NCBI GenBank assembly: GCA_018267285.1
Contig: JAFDYU010000002.1
Location: forward strand, 124,001 to 188,000
Source: Bacteroidota bacterium
Lineage (GTDB): Bacteria; Bacteroidota; Bacteroidia; Cytophagales; Cyclobacteriaceae
Direction of reading: 5' to 3'
Length of the DNA: 64,000 nt
In this document: one piece after another, positions 1 through 9,772 of the stretch
Numbering within the stretch: the first letter of the stretch is position 1
Layout: the number at the start of each line of letters is the position of its first letter
Translations under genes and position numbers: made by a program
The notes under the pieces: generated by a model
Told to the model about the DNA's origin: nothing
What the model saw: the letters and a program-made list of their open reading frames with translations, nothing else
Database searches by the model: none

Positions 1-1008
1 CAGCCGATAACAAACACCCGGGCCCAGCCTGCCCGCACGGCCCGCGCGCTGGTCTGCTGCATCGCGTGTTACTTTTACGGTTTCTAATTTTGTAAGACCC
101 GATCGCGGATCAAATTTCAGCATTCGCGACAAGCCCGAATCCACAACCGTTGTTATGCCTTCAATAGTAAGCGAAGTTTCTGCAATAGCTGTGGATAAAA
201 TAATTTTTCGCAATCCATTGGCGTGGGGCAAAATCGCCTCGCGTTGTTTCTGAAATGGTAAATCTCCGTACAGCGGATAAATTACTGCTTCTACATTCTT
301 TGAATTAAGCTCTTCGTTTACCCGATTGATTTCTCCGGCTCCAGGAAGAAAGACCAAAATATCGCCAACCTGTTCTCTCAATGCTTTTGAAATAACCTTA
401 CAAACAGAATTTACTATTGATTCTTTTTTATCAATCGATTCGTATTTTAAATCAACGGGAAATTGTCTTCCTTGGCTGGTAACAATAGATACATGATTAA
501 GTACAGATGCAATTTTTTCTCCATCTAAGGTTGCCGACATAATCAGCAGCCTTAAGTCTTCGCGAAGGTATTGTTGTATCTGATAGCACAATGTCAACGC
601 CAAATCGGCATGTAGGCTCCGCTCATGAAATTCATCGAAGATAACGAGCCCAATATCCTTAAGCTCATTATCGTGCTGGAGCAATCGGGTGAGTATTCCT
701 TCGGTTACTACTTCAATACGTGTATTTTTTCCAACCACCTTTTCAAATCGAATCCGGTACCCCACTTGCTCTCCCAATTTTTCATTTTTTAATTCAGCCA
801 TGCGCGAGGCCACCGCGCGGGCAGCGAGCCTCCGTGGCTGAAGTACAATTATTTTTTTGTTGTTAAGCCAGGGTTCATTCAGAAGTTCAAGCGGAACAAT
901 CGTTGATTTGCCCGCACCGGGCGGTGCTTGCAGAATTACAATTTTTTCTTGAGCCAGTTTTTGTTTTAATTCAGGAAGAATTTCAGAAACGGGGTAAGAT
1001 ACCATCAT
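1..1008 (-). CDS. hrpB: ATP-dependent helicase HrpB (3' part outside window)
   Basis: The minus strand is open from an ATG at 1008 (a second, in-frame ATG lies at 1005) to the left edge of the window, so only the N-terminal part of the protein, about 336 residues, is present. Visible motifs are a Walker A (PPGAGKST, residues about 29-36), the PRRLAARA motif Ia region, a DEAH-type Walker B written DEFHERS, and SAT (MSATLDGEK), followed by the helicase C domain with QRAGRAGR near the window edge. This order is that of DExH-box RNA-type helicases of the HrpA/HrpB group, and the VILQAPPGAGKST start is typical of HrpB. The cellular role of HrpB is poorly defined. The gene is divergent from the MaoC-type gene starting 22 bp away. 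Confidence 0.9.
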   Translation of the reverse strand, partial: MMVSYPVSEILPELKQKLAQEKIVILQAPPGAGKSTIVPLELLNEPWLNNKKIIVLQPRRLAARAVASRMAELKNEKLGEQVGYRIRFEKVVGKNTRIEVVTEGILTRLLQHDNELKDIGLVIFDEFHERSLHADLALTLCYQIQQYLREDLRLLIMSATLDGEKIASVLNHVSIVTSQGRQFPVDLKYESIDKKESIVNSVCKVISKALREQVGDILVFLPGAGEINRVNEELNSKNVEAVIYPLYGDLPFQKQREAILPHANGLRKIILSTAIAETSLTIEGITTVVDSGLSRMLKFDPRSGLTKLETVKVTRDAADQRAGRAGRLGPGVCYRL

Positions 1009-1029
1009 GCAAAAATCATTAAAAATAAA

Positions 1030-1491
1030 ATGAAACTTATTATTAACGGATTTTCCGAATTTCAAACCTATATCGGCAAGGAACTGGGGGTTTCCAACTT
1101 CTTAAAAGTGACGCAACCACAAATCAACCAATTTGCCGATGCCACACTCGACCATCAATGGATTCATACCGACCCAGTGCGCGCTGCCAACGGGCCATTC
1201 AAAAAGCCGATAGCCCATGGCTATCTTGCGCTGTCGCTCGTACCTTTTTTGTGGGAAGAAATTGCCGACATCCGAAATGTAAAAATGCTGGTGAACTACG
1301 GCATCGAAAAATTAAAATTTAACCAGCCCGTTGCGGTTGACGATGAAGTTCGTTTGCGCGTAAAATTAAAATCGCTTCTGGATTTGCGCGGCATTACCAA
1401 AGCAGAGATGGATATAGTGATGGAAATTAAAGACAACGCAAAACCTGCCTTTACCGCCACAATTATTTTTCTGTATCACTTTAATATGTGA
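1030..1491 (+). CDS. MaoC-family (R)-hydratase, hotdog fold
   Basis: 153-residue single-domain protein. Residues about 35-49 carry the hydratase-2 motif FADATLDHQWIHTDP, in which the Asp and the second His are the expected catalytic pair, followed by GPFKKPIAHGYL, the conserved Gly/His loop of MaoC/NodN-type dehydratases. Members of this family hydrate enoyl-CoA to (R)-3-hydroxyacyl-CoA. The true substrate here is not evident. It lies upstream of a response regulator and the acyl-CoA mutase icmF. A role in short or branched acyl-CoA metabolism is plausible but is inferred from that position only. Confidence 0.85.
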   Translation: MKLIINGFSEFQTYIGKELGVSNFLKVTQPQINQFADATLDHQWIHTDPVRAANGPFKKPIAHGYLALSLVPFLWEEIADIRNVKMLVNYGIEKLKFNQPVAVDDEVRLRVKLKSLLDLRGITKAEMDIVMEIKDNAKPAFTATIIFLYHFNM

Positions 1492-1524
1492 TGCCACGAG
1501 CTATTCGGATTAGGTAGTGGCTCG

Positions 1525-1532
1525 TAAATTTG
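1525..1532 (+). promoter_or_regulatory. -7 element upstream of the response regulator
   Basis: TAAATTTG matches the Bacteroidota -7 consensus TAnnTTTG exactly and ends 15 bp before the ATG at 1548. A weak upstream element (TTCG at 1504-1507) stands at about the right distance. Assignment rests on sequence match only. Confidence 0.45.
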
Positions 1533-1547
1533 CGTTGACTTTTAACT

Positions 1548-1970
1548 ATGAAACGTATCTGCATTATTGATGATGATTTTGCGCACCGAAGGCTTTTAGA
1601 ATATAACCTCACCAGTCAAAACTATGAAGTTCTTTCGTTTTCAAAAGGAGCGGAATTTCTGAATGAGACATTTCCAGAAATGCCGTTTGCCATCATACTA
1701 GATCATTATTTAAAGGATGAAAAAACAGGACTTGAGTACTTGGCCGACATCAAAAAGAAAATGCCGAATGTGCCCGTTATTTTCATGACTAATGAAACGG
1801 ATGAAAATCTTATTAAGCAGGTCGTTGAAATCTATGCAAGCCAATACATTGCTAAAGACCCTGCTTCGTTTGTACGACTGCGCACCTTGCTTGACGAAAT
1901 TCAAGAGAAGTCTAAAGGCAGCTGGCTTTCAAGAATTTTTAAAAAATTAAGTTTCCTTCAATTAGTTTAG
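1548..1970 (+). CDS. Single-domain response regulator (CheY-like receiver)
   Basis: 140-residue receiver domain with no output domain. The acidic cluster IIDDD (D8-D10), the phospho-acceptor Asp52 in the motif ILDHY, the switch Thr in FMTNE and the conserved Lys in YIAKDP are all present, so it should be phosphorylated. The C-terminal 25 residues after the receiver are basic and hydrophobic and do not form a recognisable DNA-binding domain. No histidine kinase is nearby, so the partner is unknown. Such stand-alone receivers act by protein-protein contact or as phosphorelay intermediates. It has its own promoter-like element and is followed by icmF on the same strand. Confidence 0.85.
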   Translation: MKRICIIDDDFAHRRLLEYNLTSQNYEVLSFSKGAEFLNETFPEMPFAIILDHYLKDEKTGLEYLADIKKKMPNVPVIFMTNETDENLIKQVVEIYASQYIAKDPASFVRLRTLLDEIQEKSKGSWLSRIFKKLSFLQLV

Positions 1971-2007
1971 TGGCTAACCCTCGTTAGCTAAATCCTCGCC
2001 TTCTCTG

Positions 2008-2015
2008 TAATTTTG
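2008..2015 (+). promoter_or_regulatory. -7 element of icmF
   Basis: TAATTTTG fits TAnnTTTG and lies 18 bp before the ATG at 2034, with TTAG at 1984-1987 as a possible -33 element. Its position argues that the upstream in-frame TTG at 2013 is not the translation start, because it would fall inside the promoter. Confidence 0.5.
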
Positions 2016-2033
2016 GTGCGAAATTATTTTTTT

Positions 2034-5000
2034 ATGAGCACCGAAACCGCAGTTGAAAAGAAGAAAGAAGTACGATCTCTTGCCGGCCATGTGGCAGCGC
2101 AACCGTACAAACCAAAAAATAAAATCAGGATAGTAACTGCCGCCAGTTTATTTGACGGCCACGATGCCGCCATCAACATCATGCGCAGAATCATCCAGGC
2201 CACCGGTTGCGAAGTAATCCATCTGGGGCACGACCGTAGTGTGGAGGAAGTTGTAAATACGGCCATTCAGGAAGACGCACAAGCCATCGCCATGACCAGT
2301 TATCAGGGAGGGCACAACGAATATTTTAAATATATGTACGACCTGCTTAAAGAAAAAGGAGCAGAACATATAAAAATTTTTGGCGGAGGTGGCGGTGTTA
2401 TCCTGCCCGAAGAAATAAAAGAGCTGATGGGTCATGGCATTACGCGAATTTATTCGCCCGATGATGGGCGTGCTTTGGGCTTGCAAGGGATGATCAACGA
2501 CTTGGTTGAACAAAGCGATTACCCCACCGGAAAATCCATTGGCCAATTGCCTTTAACTGTAAACAGCCACCTACAAATTGCTCAACTGATTTCGGCTGCA
2601 GAAAATTACTATCACGATCATCAAAAAGATTTTGAAGCAATCCATCAAAAAGCCAAAACATCTAAAACACCGGTGCTCGGCATAACCGGTACGGGCGGAG
2701 CCGGGAAATCTTCGATGGTGGATGAAATTGTGAGAAGATTCTTAATCGACTTTAAAGACAAAACCGTGGGGCTTATTTCGGTCGACCCTTCGAAAAGAAA
2801 AACAGGTGGTGCTCTTTTGGGCGACCGCATCCGGATGAATGCAATCAATAATCCGCGTGTGTACATGCGCTCGTTGGCAACACGGCAAAGCAATTTAGCA
2901 CTCTCGGCTTATGTAAAAGAAGCGGTACAAATACTGAAAACCGCAGGCTTCGATCTCATTATTTTAGAGACCTCGGGCATCGGCCAAAGCGATACTGAAA
3001 TTCTTGACCACAGCGATGTGGCCTTGTATGTGATGACGCCCGAATATGGTGCTGCCAGTCAACTTGAGAAAATTGACATGCTCGATTTTGCCGATGTCAT
3101 TGCGCTCAACAAATTTGATAAACGCGGTGCGCTCGATGCGCTGCGTGACGTGAAAAAACAATATCAGCGCAACCATCAACTGTTTAGCAAGAAGCCTGAG
3201 GATATGCCTGTGTTTGGCACGATTGCCTCACAATTCAACGACCCGGGCACCAACCAGTTGTACAAGCACCTGCTCGATAAGGTTGCCGAGAAAACAGGGG
3301 CCGATCTCAAATCAAATTTTCAGATTACCCGCGAGATGAGCGAAAAAGTTTATGTGATTCCACCCCACCGCACACGCTACCTCAGCGAAATTTCTGAAAA
3401 CAACCTAGGGTACGATCAATGGGTTAGGGACCAATCGGAAACGGCACAAAAATTATACGCAATCCAAAAAACGATTTCAACATTAAAGACAGCCGAAAAA
3501 GATATTGTCAAAGTACTGCAAGCCGAGTTCGACCGCATCAAATTAAATCTCGATCCCAAGAATTGGAAATTGATCGAAACGTGGGATGAAAAGGTGAAAA
3601 ACTACCGCGAACCGATTTTCAAATTCAAAGTGCGCGACAAAGAAATAGGGATACAAACACACAGCGAATCGCTCTCGCATCTGCAAATACCTAAAGTATC
3701 ACTGCCTAAATTTGAAGCCTGGGGCGATTTACTGAAATGGCAGTTGCAGGAAAATGTGCCGGGCGAATTTCCCTACACCGCGGGTATTTATCCGTTCAAG
3801 CGCGAAGGCGAAGACCCAACGCGCATGTTTGCCGGTGAAGGCGGCCCCGAACGAACCAACAGAAGGTTCCATTATGTAAGCTTGGCCATGCCGGCTAAAC
3901 GATTATCAACAGCGTTCGATTCGGTAACGCTGTATGGAAACGATCCAGACTATCGCCCGGATATTTATGGGAAGATCGGAAACTCGGGCGTTTCCATCTG
4001 TTGCCTTGACGATGCAAAAAAATTATACAGCGGGTTTAATCTTGCCGATCCGAAAACATCGGTGTCGATGACTATCAATGGCCCGGCCCCAATGTTGCTT
4101 GGGTTTTTCTTAAACGCGGCCATCGATCAGCAGTGCGAAATTTACATTAAGAAAAATGGACTGGAAGACGAGGTGAAAAAGAAAATAAATTCGTTAACCA
4201 AACAACCGGAAAACAAACCCGCGTACCAAGGACAGCTACCCAAAGGAAACGATGGGCTGGGGCTTCTGCTACTTGGAGTTACGGGCGATCAGGTTTTGCC
4301 CGAAGATGTGTATCGAAAAATAAAAACGGAAACACTCGCACAAGTACGCGGAACCGTTCAGGCGGATATCCTGAAAGAAGACCAGGCACAGAACACGTGC
4401 ATTTTTTCTACTGAATTTGCGCTGCGGTTGATGGGTGACGTACAGCAATACTTTATTGCAAACAATATTCGCAACTTTTATTCGGTATCCATCTCCGGGT
4501 ATCACATCGCGGAAGCCGGAGCCAACCCGATAACGCAGTTGGCCTTTACGCTCTCCAACGGTTTTACCTATGTGGAGTATTACCTGAGCCGCGGCATGGA
4601 CATTAACGAGTTCGCCCCTAACCTTTCGTTCTTTTTTTCGAATGGTGTTGATCCAGAATATTCAGTGATTGGCCGGGTGGCTCGTAGAATTTGGGCCAAG
4701 GCCATGAAAAATAAATACAACGCCAACGCTCGATCGCAAATGTTGAAGTACCACATTCAAACATCGGGGCGGTCGCTTCATGCTCAAGAAATTGATTTTA
4801 ATGACATCCGCACCACACTACAGGCTTTGTATGCCATTTACGACAACTGCAATTCGCTTCACACCAATGCCTACGATGAAGCGATCACCACACCAACGGA
4901 AGAATCGGTGCGCAGAGCGATGGCCATACAACTCATAATCAATAAAGAATTAGGTCTGGCAAAGAATGAGAATTCGTTGCAGGGATCTTTCATTATCGAG

Positions 5001-5447
5001 GAGTTGACCGATCTTGTTGAAGAAGCAGTACTGTCTGAGTTTGACCGAATCACCGAACGCGGTGGGGTGTTGGGTTCTATGGAAACGATGTACCAGCGTG
5101 GCAAAATTCAGGAGGAGAGTATGTACTACGAAACGCTGAAGCATACAGGCGAATATCCAATCATTGGGGTGAATACTTTTCTAAGTTCTAAAGGATCGCC
5201 TACTCTTGTGCCGCAAGAAGTAATTCGCGCCACCACCGAAGAGAAAGAATATCAAATTAAGATGTTGCGCCACTTGCATAAGTCGCACCAAAGCACGGCA
5301 ACTGAAATGATCGAGCGCATTCAGCAAGCTGCCATTCAAAACAAAAATATTTTTGAAGAGCTGATGGAGGCTTGCAAAGTTTGTTCGCTGGGCCAGATCA
5401 CGAAAGCGCTTTTTGAAGTAGGCGGGCAGTACCGTAGAAATATGTAA
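2034..5447 (+). CDS. icmF: Fused isobutyryl-CoA mutase IcmF (B12-dependent, with GTPase chaperone domain)
   Basis: About 1137 residues from the chosen ATG; an upstream TTG at 2013 would lie in the promoter. Domain order is that of IcmF: an N-terminal cobalamin-binding Rossmann domain with the DGHDAA motif and the glycine-rich FGGGGGV segment; a MeaB/ArgK-type G domain with Walker [10 protein letters not shown] (about residue 218) and NKFD; then a long linker and the acyl-CoA mutase TIM barrel (about 560-1130). The substrate-entry region reads [20 protein letters not shown], unlike the TMYxFRPWTIRQYAGF of methylmalonyl-CoA mutase, which supports an isobutyryl/n-butyryl-type substrate. The enzyme interconverts branched and linear acyl-CoAs. 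The length is normal and no frameshift is seen. A strong hairpin follows directly. Confidence 0.95.
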   Translation: MSTETAVEKKKEVRSLAGHVAAQPYKPKNKIRIVTAASLFDGHDAAINIMRRIIQATGCEVIHLGHDRSVEEVVNTAIQEDAQAIAMTSYQGGHNEYFKYMYDLLKEKGAEHIKIFGGGGGVILPEEIKELMGHGITRIYSPDDGRALGLQGMINDLVEQSDYPTGKSIGQLPLTVNSHLQIAQLISAAENYYHDHQKDFEAIHQKAKTSKTPVLGITGTGGAGKSSMVDEIVRRFLIDFKDKTVGLISVDPSKRKTGGALLGDRIRMNAINNPRVYMRSLATRQSNLALSAYVKEAVQILKTAGFDLIILETSGIGQSDTEILDHSDVALYVMTPEYGAASQLEKIDMLDFADVIALNKFDKRGALDALRDVKKQYQRNHQLFSKKPEDMPVFGTIASQFNDPGTNQLYKHLLDKVAEKTGADLKSNFQITREMSEKVYVIPPHRTRYLSEISENNLGYDQWVRDQSETAQKLYAIQKTISTLKTAEKDIVKVLQAEFDRIKLNLDPKNWKLIETWDEKVKNYREPIFKFKVRDKEIGIQTHSESLSHLQIPKVSLPKFEAWGDLLKWQLQENVPGEFPYTAGIYPFKREGEDPTRMFAGEGGPERTNRRFHYVSLAMPAKRLSTAFDSVTLYGNDPDYRPDIYGKIGNSGVSICCLDDAKKLYSGFNLADPKTSVSMTINGPAPMLLGFFLNAAIDQQCEIYIKKNGLEDEVKKKINSLTKQPENKPAYQGQLPKGNDGLGLLLLGVTGDQVLPEDVYRKIKTETLAQVRGTVQADILKEDQAQNTCIFSTEFALRLMGDVQQYFIANNIRNFYSVSISGYHIAEAGANPITQLAFTLSNGFTYVEYYLSRGMDINEFAPNLSFFFSNGVDPEYSVIGRVARRIWAKAMKNKYNANARSQMLKYHIQTSGRSLHAQEIDFNDIRTTLQALYAIYDNCNSLHTNAYDEAITTPTEESVRRAMAIQLIINKELGLAKNENSLQGSFIIEELTDLVEEAVLSEFDRITERGGVLGSMETMYQRGKIQEESMYYETLKHTGEYPIIGVNTFLSSKGSPTLVPQEVIRATTEEKEYQIKMLRHLHKSHQSTATEMIERIQQAAIQNKNIFEELMEACKVCSLGQITKALFEVGGQYRRNM

Positions 5448-5449
5448 AA

Positions 5450-5483
5450 AAAGAGAATCCTTCAGTATGAAAGGATTCTCTTT
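5450..5483. terminator. Bidirectional intrinsic terminator between icmF and a convergent gene
   Basis: A perfect 13-bp inverted repeat (AAAGAGAATCCTT at 5450-5462 and its complement at 5471-5483) encloses an 8-nt loop. A-rich and T-rich ends give a U-run on either strand. It begins 3 bp after the icmF stop and ends 9 bp before the stop of the convergent secreted-protein gene, so it can end both transcripts. Confidence 0.85.
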
Positions 5484-5491
5484 AAGTGTTT

Positions 5492-6067
5492 TTAATAACT
5501 GGCGAATCGTTTCAACTCACCGTGCTTATCCCAAATTTCGAGCGAGAAAGATTTTACATTTTTCAGATTGTACACTTTGGCAAACTGTTTGTCAATGGTT
5601 TGTATTTCGTTGTGAACCAAAGCTCCACTTTCATCAAAAACATAGATGTACACTTCTTCGGGTTTTGGAGATGAAACCGTTAAAAGATATTTCTGGTCAT
5701 CGGCCAGTTTTGAAATGTGAATCAATTTTTCAATTTTTTCGCCTTCGTAACTGATTTTTTCAACGGCTTTGCCACTCTCATCTTCCACCGTTACGGTATA
5801 TTGACCTTCGGGCAACCCATTAAAATTGTAAGGCCTGATAAATGCATCCACGCGCATCAATGTTTCATGAAATACAGTTTCATTGTTTTCATTTTTAATC
5901 GAAACCTTTACTTTTCCGGCTGTAGCCGATTTGTAATACAACTTAAACAATGTAGAACCCGATGCATTGGTAACTGCAATGGCAGGGGCTGCTGACGCGT
6001 TTGTTCCAAGAACGAACACCAGTGTACAAACCAGTACACTCGTGCAGATTAGTTTGATTTTTTTCAT
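5492..6067 (-). CDS. Secreted protein of unknown function, beta-sandwich-like
   Basis: 191 residues from the ATG at 6067; an in-frame upstream start adds ten residues that do not fit a signal peptide. The N-terminus MKKIKLICTSVLVCTLVFVL followed by a short Ala-rich stretch is a clear Sec signal peptide, with probable cleavage after NASA. The rest is rich in alternating polar/hydrophobic segments and Gly-Gln-Tyr-Thr-Val-type strands (for example LPEGQYTVTVEDESG), which suggests repeated Ig-like or fibronectin-like beta strands. No catalytic motif or C-terminal sorting domain is seen. It converges on icmF across a shared terminator. Confidence 0.7.
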   Translation of the reverse strand: MKKIKLICTSVLVCTLVFVLGTNASAAPAIAVTNASGSTLFKLYYKSATAGKVKVSIKNENNETVFHETLMRVDAFIRPYNFNGLPEGQYTVTVEDESGKAVEKISYEGEKIEKLIHISKLADDQKYLLTVSSPKPEEVYIYVFDESGALVHNEIQTIDKQFAKVYNLKNVKSFSLEIWDKHGELKRFASY

Positions 6068-6196
6068 AATATTTTTTTTAGTTACAAGACGATTCATCGA
6101 CTAAGTTGGTTGTCTTGGGCAGGTTAATTATTCTTAAAAAAACTTAACTAAAAATGTAACCTTTTCCTTTCTACTGAATACTGGATGAGAAGGCTA

Positions 6197-6784
6197 TTAA
6201 TTCAGATGGAACACATCTTTTGATTTTTCGGCTTGATAGAGCAACTCGGAATTGTATCGCAAATGAGCCATTAAAAATATTTCTTTTTGAGTATCGTTTG
6301 CTTTTACAAAGCGGAGTCGTTCGTCAAAATCAAGACCTAGTTCGTTGGCAATGGTAAAAGGTGAAGGATCCATCTCGTTATTGGTAATCTGAAAATAGAG
6401 TAGGTATTCGCGGAATGCAGTACGCAGCTTTTCACTAACGGTTGCCAATAAATCAACATTCCAAAAACTTACTTCTCCTCCCGGGTACGGCTTATCACGA
6501 AACGTGCGAAACAGAGTGTTTAAGGAAAATAAATCAATGCATCTTACAATAATGTCGGATTCGCCATTATTGTGCCGCTTAATTATACTTTCTAACTTAA
6601 CAAGCGACCCAATTTTTTCAAGGTTGCTCACGTGGTTGAAGTAAATACCAAATGCGTTGTCTTTCATTTCCACATCTTGCAATAACTGTTTATAGCGTGG
6701 CTCAAAAATATGGAGGGGTACCAGTTCACCGGGTAATGGAAAAATGGAAAGGGGGAACATCGGTATTTTTACGGGTGCGTCCAT
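6197..6784 (-). CDS. Lon N-terminal-domain (LON substrate-binding) protein
   Basis: 195 residues. The start IPMFPLSIFPLPGELVPLHI followed by FEPRYKQL is the signature of the LON substrate-binding domain (ATP-dependent protease La N-terminal fold). There is no AAA+ or Ser-Lys protease domain, so it is a stand-alone LON-domain protein and not Lon. Such proteins are common in bacteria, and their role is not established, although substrate or protein binding is assumed. It is downstream of apt on the same strand (36 bp gap), so it may be the last gene of a hutI-apt-LON operon. Confidence 0.85.
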   Translation of the reverse strand: MDAPVKIPMFPLSIFPLPGELVPLHIFEPRYKQLLQDVEMKDNAFGIYFNHVSNLEKIGSLVKLESIIKRHNNGESDIIVRCIDLFSLNTLFRTFRDKPYPGGEVSFWNVDLLATVSEKLRTAFREYLLYFQITNNEMDPSPFTIANELGLDFDERLRFVKANDTQKEIFLMAHLRYNSELLYQAEKSKDVFHLN

Positions 6785-6820
6785 TTTTGTTTATACTGAT
6801 ATTTACAAAAAAGGGTTGCG

Positions 6821-7354
6821 TCAAAATTTCACCACATAATGTGGTTCTGTATTAAATTTTTCTCTCAACAATTTTTCTCCGGGTAGAAAAGATAAATTGA
6901 TAATAAAAGAATAACCGGCTACTACACCGCCCAACCGTTGTACCAAATGGCCGGCAGCTGTTGCCGTTCCCCCGGTAGCGAGCAGGTCATCGTGAAGCAG
7001 TACCCGGGTTCCTTTTTCAATGGCATCTTCATGCATTTCTATGGAAGCGTCACCGTACTCCAGCGAGTAGGTTTCAATAAATTTTTTATACGGAAGCTTA
7101 CCGGCTTTGCGTACGGGTATAAACGGAATGTTCAGCTCTTGTGCAATGAGCGATCCAAAAATAAAACCGCGGGCTTCAACAGCGGCCAATGCTTGAATGT
7201 TTTTATCCGAAAAGTGTGCTGTTATCGCTTCAACCGTTTTCTTCACCGCACCCGGGTTGCTCAACAGCGGAGTAATATCTTTAAACATAACTCCTTCCTT
7301 CGGAAAATTGGGCACCGTGCGCAGGAGTGATTTTATTGTTTCTTCCAGATTCAT
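6821..7354 (-). CDS. apt: Adenine phosphoribosyltransferase
   Basis: 177 residues, the normal length. Adenine plus PRPP gives AMP plus pyrophosphate in cytosolic purine salvage. The PRPP-binding loop reads VLLHDDLLATGGTATAA (about residues 117-133), and the N-terminal FPKEGVMFKDITPLL and EARGFIFG segments are characteristic of Apt. The start ATG shares one base with the stop of hutI upstream (TAATG), so the two are translationally coupled. The pairing with a histidine-degradation gene looks incidental. Confidence 0.95.
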   Translation of the reverse strand: MNLEETIKSLLRTVPNFPKEGVMFKDITPLLSNPGAVKKTVEAITAHFSDKNIQALAAVEARGFIFGSLIAQELNIPFIPVRKAGKLPYKKFIETYSLEYGDASIEMHEDAIEKGTRVLLHDDLLATGGTATAAGHLVQRLGGVVAGYSFIINLSFLPGEKLLREKFNTEPHYVVKF

Positions 7355-8595
7355 TACCCGATCAATTCACCTTTTAAAATAACCTGATCTACAAAATCAT
7401 TGGCAAAATGATAGGGTAAATAGGCAACAGAAGGTGACGTTTTAGAAATAAAAATATTTGCCACTTTGCCTTTCGTGATGCTTCCGTGACTATCGGAAAT
7501 TTCAAGTGCAGCTGCGGTGTTTAGCGTAGCCGCATTGAAAGCTTCTTCGGGTGTCATTTTCATTTTTATGCAGGCCAACGAAAGCATTACTTGCATGTTG
7601 CCGGACGGTGAGCTGCCTGGATTGTAATCGCTCGCAATGGCAATCGGCAACCCTTCGTCAATCATCTTTCGGGCGGGTGGAAAGGGGAGGTTCAAAAAAA
7701 ATGCTGCACCGGGAAGTGCCGTGGGCATAGTAGAACTTGTTTTTAGCAATTCAATTTCTTCTTCACCAATATTTTCTAAGTGATCCACGCTGAGTGCCTT
7801 GGTCTTCACGCCCACCTGCACACCACCCGATCGGTGAAGTTGGTTGGCGTGTATGCGCGGTTTCATTCCATATTTTTTTCCGGCTTCTACGATGCGCTCG
7901 GTTTCGTCAAAAGAAAAAAAACCTTCTTCGCAAAACACATCGATGTAGTCGGCTAGGTTTTCTTCGGCCACGGCCGGAATCATTTCATCAATCACCAACT
8001 TTACATAATCGGTTTTCTTCATGTCGGATGGAACCGCGTGAGCACCGAGGAAAGTTGTTTTAACCGTGAGTAGGGTTTCTTTGCCAATTCGTTTTGCCAC
8101 GCGCAACATTTTTACTTCATCTTTCACCGTAAGCCCATAGCCGCTTTTTATTTCTACTGCACCTGTGCCCAGTTTTATGATTTCATGTGCACGTGTTAAA
8201 GTTTTTTCAAACAATTCATCTTCCGAGGTTGCGCGCAATTTCTTGGCAGAGTTTAATATGCCACCGCCTTTGGCTGCGATCTCCGCATAGGTAGCGCCTT
8301 TAATTTTCATCACAAATTCTTCTTCGCGGCTTGCTGCAAAAACCAAATGTGTGTGCGAATCGACAAAACTTGGGAACACAAATTTCCCGGAGGCATCCAG
8401 AATAGTTGTGCCTGATTTAACCTGATGCATTTCATCCATTGTGCCGTAGTCGCGAATAAGGCCTTGTGATAAATGCAAAAAAGCATTTTCGATCATCGGC
8501 AATTCGCTCATCGCGCGGCCGGCAACAGATCGTATTTGAGGGTCTCTAACCTGAACCAGGCCTTTGATATTTTTGATCAGTATATCATTGGCCAT
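7354..8595 (-). CDS. hutI: Imidazolonepropionase
   Basis: Amidohydrolase that opens 4-imidazolone-5-propionate to N-formimino-L-glutamate in histidine degradation. 413 residues from the ATG at 8595; a TTG two codons upstream is less likely. Metal-binding motifs are visible: DSHTHLVFA near residue 70, HANQLHRSG with DHLE further on, and SDYNPGSSPS near the C-terminus, all diagnostic of HutI. The stop overlaps the apt start by one base. No other hut genes (hutH, hutU, hutG) are in the window, so the pathway must be completed elsewhere or be partial. Confidence 0.95.
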   Translation of the reverse strand: MANDILIKNIKGLVQVRDPQIRSVAGRAMSELPMIENAFLHLSQGLIRDYGTMDEMHQVKSGTTILDASGKFVFPSFVDSHTHLVFAASREEEFVMKIKGATYAEIAAKGGGILNSAKKLRATSEDELFEKTLTRAHEIIKLGTGAVEIKSGYGLTVKDEVKMLRVAKRIGKETLLTVKTTFLGAHAVPSDMKKTDYVKLVIDEMIPAVAEENLADYIDVFCEEGFFSFDETERIVEAGKKYGMKPRIHANQLHRSGGVQVGVKTKALSVDHLENIGEEEIELLKTSSTMPTALPGAAFFLNLPFPPARKMIDEGLPIAIASDYNPGSSPSGNMQVMLSLACIKMKMTPEEAFNAATLNTAAALEISDSHGSITKGKVANIFISKTSPSVAYLPYHFANDFVDQVILKGELIG

Positions 8596-8603
8596 GACCA
8601 AAA

Positions 8604-9716
8604 TTATTTACCGAACGACTCAACTTTGTAATCGAGGTTGGTGCTGTAAATGGGGAAAGAAATTTTAAACATGGCATAAAACCCCTGACCAGCCAGGCTC
8701 GGTCGGTAGCCAAACTCACCACCGTAAGCCCAACCAAACTGGCGGTTGAACTTGCCGTCAATTCCGGCACGGAAACCCAGGGCATGGGTCTTCAACGCAC
8801 CAGTAGAATATTTGTCAATGGTGACTGTATTGGCTGCAGGGTGCGAGAGATAGCTGACCGGGTCTATTTTGTAAACGGGGGCAAACAAAATATCAAAAAA
8901 TACAGTCATAATTCCATCGTCAACGCCATCGTCATACTTATCAAAATTTACGGCCACGTTCCTGATCCAAGTCATAGATCCTCCCAAATAAACATCCATA
9001 GAATGAACATTGCCAAACACGGCTACATTTCTGGTTTGGTTTTGATAGGTATAAGTCTGCGGCAAACCCACTCCCGCTGAGTTGGTAAGGTTGGCGTTGG
9101 TCATTTTCTGTTGAGATAGTGCGCGGCTTAAATCGGCTGTGCTGTTCCAAACAATTCCACCCAAACGGCCACCATAAATTTTTCTGACCTTGCAGGGCAC
9201 TTCGGCATGGAGGGGCACCGTGGCAGCCCAACGGTCGCCCTTCAGGCTTTTTTTATACAGCACCATTTTCGTTTTTGAATCCTGATCGAAGTCTTTGATA
9301 TGGTACGTGCCACCCAACTCAAAATAATCGAACAGTTGTGGTTTATCAGAAATATAGTTTGCATTAAGGTCGTTCTGTGCTTTTAAGGAAGCGTTTCGGT
9401 TGTAATCGAAAAACTCTGCGCTATACGTTTTGCGGAAGTTTGCTTTTAAATCAAATTTATCTTTATAGTAATAACTTGCTTCAACGCCAAAGCCTGCATT
9501 TACGTTGGTGGCCGACAACTCGCCATACAGTGGCTGAAACCCTACAAATAACTTATTGATGGAATACGGCTCATCGTAAAGTTCTTCATAGGTAACCGTA
9601 GGTTTTTCCTTTTGCGTTTGTGCCAAACATACAAGAGGCGGTGTCAAAAATAAAAAATGAAGTAGGAGTGCGTTCGCGGAGCATTCATACTTGTACTTGC
9701 CCAAATGAAACGTCAT
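8604..9716 (-). CDS. Probable outer-membrane beta-barrel protein
   Basis: 370 residues. An N-terminal hydrophobic stretch (ALLLHFLFLTPPLVCLAQ) looks like a Sec signal ending at the A-Q cleavage site favoured in this phylum, although it is preceded by an unusually long polar head of about 15 residues, so the true start is uncertain. The mature part alternates aromatic and polar residues (YYYKDKFDLKANF, FELGGTYHI, ALGFRAGIDGKFNRQFGWAY) and ends with strand-like segments, as expected for a beta barrel. I recognise no named family. It lies upstream of hutI on the same strand, with an 8-bp gap. Confidence 0.65.
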   Translation of the reverse strand: MTFHLGKYKYECSANALLLHFLFLTPPLVCLAQTQKEKPTVTYEELYDEPYSINKLFVGFQPLYGELSATNVNAGFGVEASYYYKDKFDLKANFRKTYSAEFFDYNRNASLKAQNDLNANYISDKPQLFDYFELGGTYHIKDFDQDSKTKMVLYKKSLKGDRWAATVPLHAEVPCKVRKIYGGRLGGIVWNSTADLSRALSQQKMTNANLTNSAGVGLPQTYTYQNQTRNVAVFGNVHSMDVYLGGSMTWIRNVAVNFDKYDDGVDDGIMTVFFDILFAPVYKIDPVSYLSHPAANTVTIDKYSTGALKTHALGFRAGIDGKFNRQFGWAYGGEFGYRPSLAGQGFYAMFKISFPIYSTNLDYKVESFGK

Positions 9717-9772
9717 TGTTTAAAAAATATGGATGTTCGATACGCAAGTTAATCAAAAGCATTGAAACTAAA

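Noticed and set aside
2013-2033. TTG start of icmF seven codons upstream
   Set aside because: It lies inside the TAATTTTG promoter element and adds non-conserved residues.
2034-2100. B12 riboswitch upstream of icmF
   Set aside because: The leader is only about 20 nt, too short for a cobalamin riboswitch.
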